A stretch of DNA of 37,761 nucleotides from Candidatus Aenigmatarchaeota archaeon (lineage in GTDB: Archaea > Aenigmatarchaeota > Aenigmatarchaeia > CG10238-14). Shown here piece by piece: positions 18,935-26,434 of this stretch. The notes beneath the pieces were generated by a model, which saw nothing but the letters and a program-made list of their open reading frames with translations, was not told where the DNA came from and searched no databases. Numbering within the stretch: the stretch's first letter is position 1; each line of letters begins with the position of its first letter. Where the stretch lies: assembly GCA_018920345.1 (NCBI GenBank), contig JAHLMN010000003.1, positions 1-37,761 of the forward strand, in the 5' to 3' direction. The position numbers were made by a program, and so were the translations under genes.

Positions 18935-19072
18935 ATGGTGGTTGGTATTAATAACCCAACATGTCCAGAATGCGGTAAGAAGACAATAAAACTAAGTTCT
19001 ACAGAAATTTACTGCCAAAATTGTGGTTTGGTCTTCACTAACGTGGCTACAATAGAAGAGGCACTAATCTAA
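18935..19072 (+). CDS. 45-aa TFIIB-type zinc-ribbon microprotein (not in supplied ORF track)
   Basis: Translation MVVGINNPTCPECGKKTIKLSSTEIYCQNCGLVFTNVATIEEALI*, CxxC...CxxC with CGLV as in TFB zinc ribbons. Confidence 0.8.
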   Translation: MVVGINNPTCPECGKKTIKLSSTEIYCQNCGLVFTNVATIEEALI

Positions 19073-20359
19073 AAGTATATTAATTAACTGGCTTATATTT
19101 ACACTAATCTCTGTACCTTTACTCATATCTTTAAGTTTATATTTACCTGTTTTAACTTCTTGATCACCAACTATTAAAACAAAAGGAATTTTACATTTGT
19201 TTGCATAATCTAATTGTTTGCTCAAAGGCCTTTCCATTAAATCTATTTCTGTGTTTATACCTTTCTCTCTTAAAGTTTTTGCAATCTTTATAGAATCTTT
19301 TCTGTTATTTTCAGAAACATTTGCCACAAAAACTTTTGTAACATTTGCCACATTATTTTCTTTTTCCTTTAAAAGTTCAATTATTCTTTCAATACCTAAT
19401 GCAATACCAACAGCTGGTATCTGCTCTTTACCACCAACGAACTTTCCAATCATTTCATCATATCTTCCACCACCTGCTATGCTACCTATAGTTTTATCTT
19501 TTACAGAAAGTTCAAATATGTTTGAAGTATAATAATCAAGACCCCTTGCCAAACTTAAATCAATACAAAAATATTTCTCTTCAACCATATCTTTCAAATA
19601 ATCAAACAATTTTTCTAGCTCTTCAACCCCTTCTTTACCAAGATCATAATTTTCAAGAAAAGAAATTTTATTTAGTATATCTTTAACACTTCCTTTTGTC
19701 ATTATTACATCAAAAATCATCTTTACTTCATCTTTTTTCAACCCCAATTCTAATAATTCTTTTTCAACCCCTTTCTGGCCAATTTTATCAAGTTTATCAA
19801 TAATTCTTAAAACATCATTTTCTTTAGTTTTCACTTTTGTGTATTTCAATAAAGCAGAAAGCAACTTTCTATTGTTTATTCTCATAACAAAATCTTTAAA
19901 TCCCAACTCCTTAACAGCCTCTATAGCGCAAGCTATAACTTCTGCATCAGCTAGCATACTTTTGCTTCCGACAATATCAATATCACATTGCCAAAACTCT
20001 CTATATCTGCCTTTTTTTATCTCTTCATATCTCCAGACTCTTGATATTTCATATCTCTTAAAAGGTTTTGGTAGTTGAGGATTACATGCAATTAATCTAG
20101 CTAGTGGTACTGTTTGATCAAATCTTAGAGCAAGTTTTCTTCCAGATTTATCCTCAAATTGATAAATATTTTTTAAATTTTCTTCTCCTATTCCATATTT
20201 ATTAGCAAACACTTCATAATATTCTAAAGAGGGTGTAATAGCAGGTGAAAAACCGAATCTTTCAAAAACTTTTTTTATTTTTTCAAAAACTTTATCTCTT
20301 AATATTGCTTCATTTGGTAAAAAATCTCTCATTCCTTTGACAGTTTGAAATTCTGCCAT
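19064..20359 (-). CDS. hisS: Histidyl-tRNA synthetase
   Basis: VKGMRDFLPNEAILRDKVFEKI...LRFDQTVPLARLIA...RYREFWQCDIDIVGS...ARGLDYYTSNIFEL...AGGGRYDEMIGKFVGG. Confidence 0.96.
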   Translation of the reverse strand: MAEFQTVKGMRDFLPNEAILRDKVFEKIKKVFERFGFSPAITPSLEYYEVFANKYGIGEENLKNIYQFEDKSGRKLALRFDQTVPLARLIACNPQLPKPFKRYEISRVWRYEEIKKGRYREFWQCDIDIVGSKSMLADAEVIACAIEAVKELGFKDFVMRINNRKLLSALLKYTKVKTKENDVLRIIDKLDKIGQKGVEKELLELGLKKDEVKMIFDVIMTKGSVKDILNKISFLENYDLGKEGVEELEKLFDYLKDMVEEKYFCIDLSLARGLDYYTSNIFELSVKDKTIGSIAGGGRYDEMIGKFVGGKEQIPAVGIALGIERIIELLKEKENNVANVTKVFVANVSENNRKDSIKIAKTLREKGINTEIDLMERPLSKQLDYANKCKIPFVLIVGDQEVKTGKYKLKDMSKGTEISVNISQLINILLD

Positions 20360-20365
20360 AGAATC

Positions 20366-21193
20366 TTATAAATTATTTGAAATGTTTAGATTTAAATCTG
20401 GTTTATTTTCCAATTCCTGAATTTTTTCTTTAATTAAAGGTAACTTTCTTTTAGCTTCTTTTTCACCTGCTCTTATAGCTTTCTTAGCCAATTTATCAGA
20501 AACAGAAAAAGTACTTACTCCATAAATATTCGGCTCCAAAATTATACAATTTTTTATATCTTTATTTCTAAAATCTGTTAAAAATATCTCCATCATTTTT
20601 ATAGATCTCCATACAACATTCTTATAACTAAGATCTTTCATTTTTCTTACTGAATTAAATTTTACACCTATTATAAAATCCATATTTTTTCTGGCTAAAA
20701 CATCCATAGGAAAGTTATTGACTATACCACCATCCACAAGAACACTATTTTTTATTTTTACAGGTTTTACTAATCCAGGATAAGCTATACTTGCTCTTAT
20801 TGCAATCAAAACATCACCTTTATCAATAACAACTTCTTTCAAATTAGAAATATCTGCAGAAACAGCAGCAAAACCTATTTTGAAATTCTCTATATATCTT
20901 TCTTTTATATTTTCTTTAACAAAATTCATAAGTCTTTCTGCTTTAACTATTCCACCTTGTGGTTTTGAAAAATCAAGTATAAATCCAAGAAAATCTCTAC
21001 TTTTCAAAGATAATATCTTTCTTTCAAGTTCTTTTATTGGCGTTCCACTTGCATATATACCTCCTATGATTGCACCAGCACTAGTACCAGCTATAAAATC
21101 TATTGGAATATTATTCTTTTCTAAAACTTTGATCACACCTATATGAGCTAAACCTTTTGTGCCACCACCACTAAGAGCAAGACCTATTTTCAT
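20366..21193 (-). CDS. Patatin-like phospholipase
   Basis: LALSGGGTKGLAHIGVIKVLE (oxyanion hole), GTSAGAIIGGIYASG (GxSxG), VDGGIVNNFP (Asp of dyad). Confidence 0.92.
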   Translation of the reverse strand: MKIGLALSGGGTKGLAHIGVIKVLEKNNIPIDFIAGTSAGAIIGGIYASGTPIKELERKILSLKSRDFLGFILDFSKPQGGIVKAERLMNFVKENIKERYIENFKIGFAAVSADISNLKEVVIDKGDVLIAIRASIAYPGLVKPVKIKNSVLVDGGIVNNFPMDVLARKNMDFIIGVKFNSVRKMKDLSYKNVVWRSIKMMEIFLTDFRNKDIKNCIILEPNIYGVSTFSVSDKLAKKAIRAGEKEAKRKLPLIKEKIQELENKPDLNLNISNNL

Positions 21194-21248
21194 AAAGATA
21201 ATATTTTACTTCTAAATATATTAATCTAAAAAACAAAAAATCATTAAT

Positions 21249-21818
21249 ATGAAAAAAATAGAAAAAAATGAGGCAATAGATATATTTATATCTATACTTG
21301 CCTTAACACTTTTTTTTGCATTTCCAGAATGGAGTGAAAGATTCTTTCTTTATTTTAGTATAATAGCACTTTCATTTTTACTAAAAATATATTTTCATAA
21401 ATTAATGGCAAAAAAACTTCAATGTACTTGCACTTACAGAATGAGAGTTCCTTTTATTTTGCTTGGTTTGTTTTTAATGCTTTTCAAACCAGTATTTGGA
21501 ATAAGTTTTATGGCAGCAGGTACAATAGATATAGTGCCTTATAGATTTGGCAGAACTGGTTTAAAACTCGTAAAGCTAACACCATATGATCTTGGTATAA
21601 TAGCTTTAGCAGGGATTTTTTTTAACCTACTTTTAGCATACACCTTTCTATTAATAGAAGGAGAAATACCAAAATTAATAGTACAAATAAACAGTCTAAT
21701 AGCAATTTTTAACATGATACCTTTTCCTGGCTATGATGGTTCAAAAATTTTTATGTGGACTATTTGGGGTTGGCTTTTTATAATTTTACTTGCTATCATC
21801 CCATTAATACTTGTATGA
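21249..21818 (+). CDS. Site-2-protease-like (M50-type) membrane protein with degenerate metal motif
   Basis: Polytopic; GIIALAGIFFNLLLAY and FNMIPFPGYDGSKIF match the M50 GP..N and N.xPxPxxDG regions; the expected HExxH reads KIYFH. Confidence 0.65.
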   Translation: MKKIEKNEAIDIFISILALTLFFAFPEWSERFFLYFSIIALSFLLKIYFHKLMAKKLQCTCTYRMRVPFILLGLFLMLFKPVFGISFMAAGTIDIVPYRFGRTGLKLVKLTPYDLGIIALAGIFFNLLLAYTFLLIEGEIPKLIVQINSLIAIFNMIPFPGYDGSKIFMWTIWGWLFIILLAIIPLILV

Positions 21819-21822
21819 GATG

Positions 21823-22332
21823 ATAAAAATGGCAATAAGCTTAATAGATTTTTTATTTGAAGTTTTTGCTTTTCTCGATCAATTAGGCTATATAGGTCTA
21901 GCTATAACCTCTCTACTTTCAAGCGCCTTATTTCTACCATTTCCACTACCAATTTTAGTATTTACTTTAGGGGCAAACATGAATCCTTTTTTAGTTGGAT
22001 TAATAGCAGCATTTTTTAGCTCAGTAGGTAGCAGCGTCAAATATTTAATTGGTTTAGGAGGTAAAGAATTATTGGAAAAAAAATATGAAAAAGAAATAAA
22101 AACAGTTAGGCAGGCATTTGAAAAATATAACTTTTTCTGGTGGCTTTTCGCTGTAGGTTTAACACCCTTTCCTGATGATCCAGTAAGTATTTTTTGTGGT
22201 ATAGTTAAATATGACTTTAAAAAATATTTTTTTGCAATGTTTTTAGGAAGATTAATGCTATATATGATAGTATCATTTGCGGGCTATTATTCCATAAGTG
22301 CAATAATAAACCTAATAAAAATTACAACATAA
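21823..22332 (+). CDS. VTT-domain (DedA/YqaA-like) membrane protein
   Basis: LDQLGYIGLAITSLLSSALFLPFPLPILVFTLG...VGLTPFPDDPVSIFCGIVKYDFKKYFFAMFLGRLMLYMIVSFAGYY. Supplied ORF starts 21811; ATG choices at 21811, 21823 and 21829. Confidence 0.8.
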   Translation: MKMAISLIDFLFEVFAFLDQLGYIGLAITSLLSSALFLPFPLPILVFTLGANMNPFLVGLIAAFFSSVGSSVKYLIGLGGKELLEKKYEKEIKTVRQAFEKYNFFWWLFAVGLTPFPDDPVSIFCGIVKYDFKKYFFAMFLGRLMLYMIVSFAGYYSISAIINLIKITT

Positions 22333-23086
22333 AATCAATGCAATATTTATTTACTCTTGGTGCATAAGGCAAAACTTTTTTTATAAAAAAATTCTTTGCA
22401 TTTATTTCTCTAGATATTTTTTCAGCAAATTCTTTTATTTCCTCTTCTCCTTTTATTACATATAAATGTATCCAACCACCATTTCTTAAACACTTTAAAG
22501 CAACATCCAAAAACAATTCTGACTTGTGTGGTAAAGGCATCAAAACTCTATCACATTTTCCATAATAATCTTTACATTTTTCTTTTACATCACCTAAAAT
22601 AACATCTATTTTTTCAGACAATTTGTTTATTTCAACATTTTTTTTCATAAATTTGACAGCATTTGGGTTTATTTCAACACATATTATTTTTTTGACATTT
22701 GGTTGTTTTTTTCCTATAGCTATTGCTAAAGGTCCTATACCAGCAAACATTACCATCACTGTTTCTCCTTCTTTTACTAGAGATGCTATTCTTTGCCTTT
22801 CTGTACTTTCTCTAGGGGAAAAATATACTTTTCTAGGATCCAAAAATAATTTATAACCATATTCTATATGAGTAACTCTTGTATCTTTCTCACCTGCTAA
22901 AAGTCTATATGATCTTATTCTTTCAACACCTTTTCTTTCAGACATTTTTTTTAAAACTGCCTTCACATTTTTATGTTTCTTCATAATTTCATTTGCTATT
23001 TCTTTTTGCCTCTTTTTTTCATTATCTTCTATTTCAACTATTGCTATAGCCTTTTCTCTCGAACCTATTATCTCATAGCTTGCCAT
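22322..23086 (-). CDS. trm5: tRNA (guanine37-N1)-methyltransferase, Trm5-like
   Basis: RVTHIEYGYKLFLDPRKVYFSPRESTERQRIASLVKEGETVMVMFAGIGPLAIAIGK...CVEINPNAVKFMKKNVEINKL...DRVLMPLPHKSELFLDVAL. Confidence 0.9.
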   Translation of the reverse strand: MASYEIIGSREKAIAIVEIEDNEKKRQKEIANEIMKKHKNVKAVLKKMSERKGVERIRSYRLLAGEKDTRVTHIEYGYKLFLDPRKVYFSPRESTERQRIASLVKEGETVMVMFAGIGPLAIAIGKKQPNVKKIICVEINPNAVKFMKKNVEINKLSEKIDVILGDVKEKCKDYYGKCDRVLMPLPHKSELFLDVALKCLRNGGWIHLYVIKGEEEIKEFAEKISREINAKNFFIKKVLPYAPRVNKYCIDFML

Positions 23087-23132
23087 AATTCACATTTATT
23101 AATCTAAAATTATTAAAATCATCAGCGAGAAT

Positions 23133-23906
23133 ATGAGTTTATCATTTATTAGCATTGGTTTGAACGATGAAAAGGATATGAGCCTAAAGGCAATAGAAGA
23201 AGCTAGATCTTGCGATCTATTGTATGCAGAATTCTATACACACAAAATAAACACTAGTATAGAAAAACTAGAAAAATTAATAGGAAAAAAAATTCAACTT
23301 TTGTCCAGAAAAGATGTAGAGGAAAGTGATATAATATTAACACAAGCAATGAAAAGAAAAGTAGGTTTTTTAGTAGGAGGAGATGCTTTTTGTGCAACTA
23401 CTCATTTAGCCTTAAAATTTGAAGCAATGAAACGAGGCATAGAAACAAAGGTCATACATGGCTCTTCCATTTTTTCAGCAGTAGGAGAAGTCGGCTTACA
23501 CATGTACAAATTTGGCACAACAATCACAATACCTTTTTTAGAAAAACTTAGAGGTAAATTACCTATTTCCGCTTATGAAAGATTAAAAGATAATAAAGAC
23601 AGAGGTCTTCACACATTAGTATTGCTTGATATTATAGAAGAAGAAAAAAGATACATGAGTTTTAAAGATGCTATAGAAATATTACTTCAATTAGAAGAAT
23701 TAATGAAAGAAAATATATTCACAGAATATTCAGATATTATAGTTTTTGCGAGAGCTGGCAGTGAAAATTCAAAAATAGTCTTTGGTAAAGTGAAAGAAAT
23801 AAAAGACATGGATTTAGGTGAACCTCCTTTTTGTCTTATAATTCCAGGCTCTTTACATTTTACTGAAAAAGAGTATTTGGAGTTGTTAAAAAATGATAAA
23901 AGATAG
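23133..23906 (+). CDS. dph5: Diphthine synthase
   Basis: LSFISIGLNDEKDMSLKAIEEARSCDLLYAEFYT...VGGDAFCATTH...VIHGSSIFSAVGEVGLHMYKFGTTITIPF. Confidence 0.95.
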   Translation: MSLSFISIGLNDEKDMSLKAIEEARSCDLLYAEFYTHKINTSIEKLEKLIGKKIQLLSRKDVEESDIILTQAMKRKVGFLVGGDAFCATTHLALKFEAMKRGIETKVIHGSSIFSAVGEVGLHMYKFGTTITIPFLEKLRGKLPISAYERLKDNKDRGLHTLVLLDIIEEEKRYMSFKDAIEILLQLEELMKENIFTEYSDIIVFARAGSENSKIVFGKVKEIKDMDLGEPPFCLIIPGSLHFTEKEYLELLKNDKR

Positions 23907-24129
23907 AATACCAAAAGAAGAAATTGAAAAGTGGCTTGAAAAACTTGAAAATAAATTAAGTAAAACAAAGTTAAAAGATCAATCAAAAAAAGATTTTCTA
24001 AATAATATTTACGCTTATGTTAATGATTGCAAATATTGGTTGAAAGAAGGCGATTATGTAAAAGCTTGGGAAGTAATATCATTTGCTTGGGGGCTTTATG
24101 AAGCAGGAGAAGAATTTGAAATATTTTAA
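23893..24129 (+). CDS. DUF357-family protein
   Basis: IYAYVNDCKYWLKEGDYVKAWEVISFAWGLYEAG; 14-bp overlap with dph5. Confidence 0.75.
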   Translation: MIKDRIPKEEIEKWLEKLENKLSKTKLKDQSKKDFLNNIYAYVNDCKYWLKEGDYVKAWEVISFAWGLYEAGEEFEIF

Positions 24130-24131
24130 TC

Positions 24132-24680
24132 TTATTTACCAGGCGTCGCAATCCAAATTAAAGGTATTATCATAACCAATACCAAACCAAGTGTCAATAA
24201 AATATCAGAAGGTATTACCGCAAGCATATCAGGCGTTAAAAATAAACTAACCAAACCACTTGTAATAAAAACAACTATTCCAACAATAATAGCAATTAAA
24301 AATATTGTTGTTGGAGTAGATCTGCCTTTCCAAATTTCCCATAATTTTTCAGATATATTTTCAGGAAATATCATACCAGCTATCATTAATCCTACCATTA
24401 ATACCAGCATCACAACCATACCTTGCATAAAGAAAGCTGATAAATGAGCTTGTATGTCAACACCATTTATCACAGGGAAAGCCCAAACCATAAAAGCAGC
24501 TGTTAGTGCAATAACACCATTCAAAGCAACATTCCTGTCAGAGTCCGCTCCAAATATTTTCGATTTTCTCAACAAACCATAAAATATAGCAGAAGTAAGC
24601 ATAAATGGGAATAGAAAATTAAATGCTCCAATTTCATTCAATTTTAATATAACATTTCTAAACACGTCAGGCATAAACAA
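24132..24680 (-). CDS. Polytopic membrane protein, paralogue A (YGLLRKSKIFG family)
   Basis: AFNFLFPFMLTSAIFYGLLRKSKIFGADSDRNVALNGVIALTAAFMVWAFPV; same layout and motif as the adjacent upstream gene. Confidence 0.75.
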   Translation of the reverse strand: MFMPDVFRNVILKLNEIGAFNFLFPFMLTSAIFYGLLRKSKIFGADSDRNVALNGVIALTAAFMVWAFPVINGVDIQAHLSAFFMQGMVVMLVLMVGLMIAGMIFPENISEKLWEIWKGRSTPTTIFLIAIIVGIVVFITSGLVSLFLTPDMLAVIPSDILLTLGLVLVMIIPLIWIATPGK

Positions 24681-25208
24681 TCACTTTCTCGGTGGCATTA
24701 CAGATGTTACAGCTATTGCTAAACCCAAAAACAATAACAATACAAACAAAATCACACCACCACTTCCACCTTTGAATATAGTTCCCTGTAAATTTAAAAT
24801 ATTACCCATTCCACTAACAAAAAATATTATTATTCCTATTACAATAAAAATCCAAATCATTGTATTACTTCCTTTAAAAGCATAATTTAAAGCATCAACA
24901 AAATCTGGATATGCAATGCTAGCTCCTAAAAAAGCAAATAGAAAAACTAAAGCAATAATAAAAAATTGAGCAGTAAATATAGACATAGGTTTACCTATTG
25001 ACATTTCAGGCAAAGTTGCAGCATAACCCCAAATAAACAAAGAAAACACAAAAGTCAACAAAGCATAAATTGGCTCTGAATCACCAAATATTTTTGATTT
25101 TCTTAGTAAACCATACATTAAGGCCCAGAAAACAATCATAGGAAGAAGAAAATCATAAATTCCTGTTTCTGCCATTCTTTCTACGAGAACTTTAAACGGA
25201 TTAACCAT
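24681..25208 (-). CDS. Polytopic membrane protein, paralogue B (YGLLRKSKIFG family)
   Basis: IYDFLLPMIVFWALMYGLLRKSKIFGDSEPIYALLTFVFSLFIWGYAATLP; abuts paralogue A with no gap. Confidence 0.75.
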   Translation of the reverse strand: MVNPFKVLVERMAETGIYDFLLPMIVFWALMYGLLRKSKIFGDSEPIYALLTFVFSLFIWGYAATLPEMSIGKPMSIFTAQFFIIALVFLFAFLGASIAYPDFVDALNYAFKGSNTMIWIFIVIGIIIFFVSGMGNILNLQGTIFKGGSGGVILFVLLLFLGLAIAVTSVMPPRK

Positions 25209-25241
25209 AATTAAATATTAAAGTTTTTTCAATAAATACTT

Positions 25242-25958
25242 TTAATTTTTTCTTTTCATTTCATGAACCAAATCAGTTAATGCTCTAACGCTTTCTATTA
25301 ATGATGGTAAAGCCTCTTTAAAAGTTTTTTCTAAACTTGACATTTTTGCATTAAGTTCTTCAACACTATCTCTCAAAGAATCAATTTTTGATATTGTTTC
25401 AGATTCCCTTTCCTTTCCACCTTTTGCGACAATTGAAAGTTGATTATGTAAATCTAAAATCTTTCTTTCTAATTCATTATACTTGTTTCTGAATTCAACA
25501 AGCCTCTCATCAAGATCAGCCATTTTTTCATGTACTATAGATTCTATTACTTCTTCACTTATGTATTCTTGTGGTTGATAATATTCTTGTTGTTGTATTG
25601 GTTGTTGTGGCTGAAAAGATTGTGCTGGCTGAATAGGTTGAGAAGGATTTTGTTGAAAACTTTGGAAGAAAGGTTGTAAATCACCAGATTGATAATAGCT
25701 ATCTTCTTGCTGTTGATTCAATGTATTTAGCGTAGGCATAGAATTTTCTTCGCCTGTTACACCAATTTTAAGATTTTGGGTTAATGCTCTATCAATCTCT
25801 TCAGAGCTGAAACCATCTTTTCTTAATATATCAATTATTTCTGGCTCAGAGAAACCTTTATTGCTCAAATCCTTTACTTTGTCTGTTGGTATAAATCCTT
25901 TACCTATTAAAGGAGGTTTTTCTGGTTGTTTTTTTGCTCCACCTAAAAACTTGATCAA
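25242..25958 (-). CDS. Coiled-coil protein with UBA-like helical N-terminus and Gln/Pro-rich linker
   Basis: VKDLSNKGFSEPEIIDILRKDGFSSEEIDRAL; Q/P-rich SFQQNPSQPIQPAQSFQPQQPIQQQEYYQPQ; C-terminal heptad-rich coiled coil. Confidence 0.7.
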   Translation of the reverse strand: MIKFLGGAKKQPEKPPLIGKGFIPTDKVKDLSNKGFSEPEIIDILRKDGFSSEEIDRALTQNLKIGVTGEENSMPTLNTLNQQQEDSYYQSGDLQPFFQSFQQNPSQPIQPAQSFQPQQPIQQQEYYQPQEYISEEVIESIVHEKMADLDERLVEFRNKYNELERKILDLHNQLSIVAKGGKERESETISKIDSLRDSVEELNAKMSSLEKTFKEALPSLIESVRALTDLVHEMKRKN

Positions 25959-26003
25959 GTTTAAACACCCTTATTATTTTAATAGAATTTTTTTAACTTA
26001 AAA

Positions 26004-26384
26004 TTATTCTTTTTTCTTTTCCAAAATTCTTTCAAGTTCATCCCTTGTTACAAACCTTGACTTTATAGGATTATATAAATCAAGCAAACTTTCCAATTCC
26101 TTAAGCTCTGTCTTTTTTGCTGTCTTCTCCAAATTTTGTTCAAATTTTAACATATTTCCTCTCATTTTTTTTATTTCTAAAGAAAGCTCTCTAACGTCAG
26201 CACTGAGCTGATCAAAAGTTATTTTTAATGTCTTCATTTCATCTATTATCCTTTCTTCTATACCTTTTATTCTAGAATCAATAACATCCAATCTTTGCTC
26301 TATTATCCTAATTCTTCTTGTATTATCATTTATCCTTCTAACAGTTTCTGTATCAGCACTAGGTTGGACTTTTTCAAAAGCCAT
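26004..26384 (-). CDS. Coiled-coil protein, archaellum FlaC-like
   Basis: Long heptad-rich helix, then LLDLYNPIKSRFVTRDELERILEKKKE; divergent from the secretion ATPase with a 50-bp gap. Confidence 0.6.
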   Translation of the reverse strand: MAFEKVQPSADTETVRRINDNTRRIRIIEQRLDVIDSRIKGIEERIIDEMKTLKITFDQLSADVRELSLEIKKMRGNMLKFEQNLEKTAKKTELKELESLLDLYNPIKSRFVTRDELERILEKKKE

Positions 26385-26434
26385 AATAGTTATTTTGATT
26401 ATTAAGTAAATATAATTTTATTTTAAGTGATAAA

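Noticed and set aside
20366-21193. Patatin as a secreted effector of the nearby apparatus
   Set aside because: No signal sequence, about 3 kb away and surrounded by housekeeping genes; no evidence for linkage.
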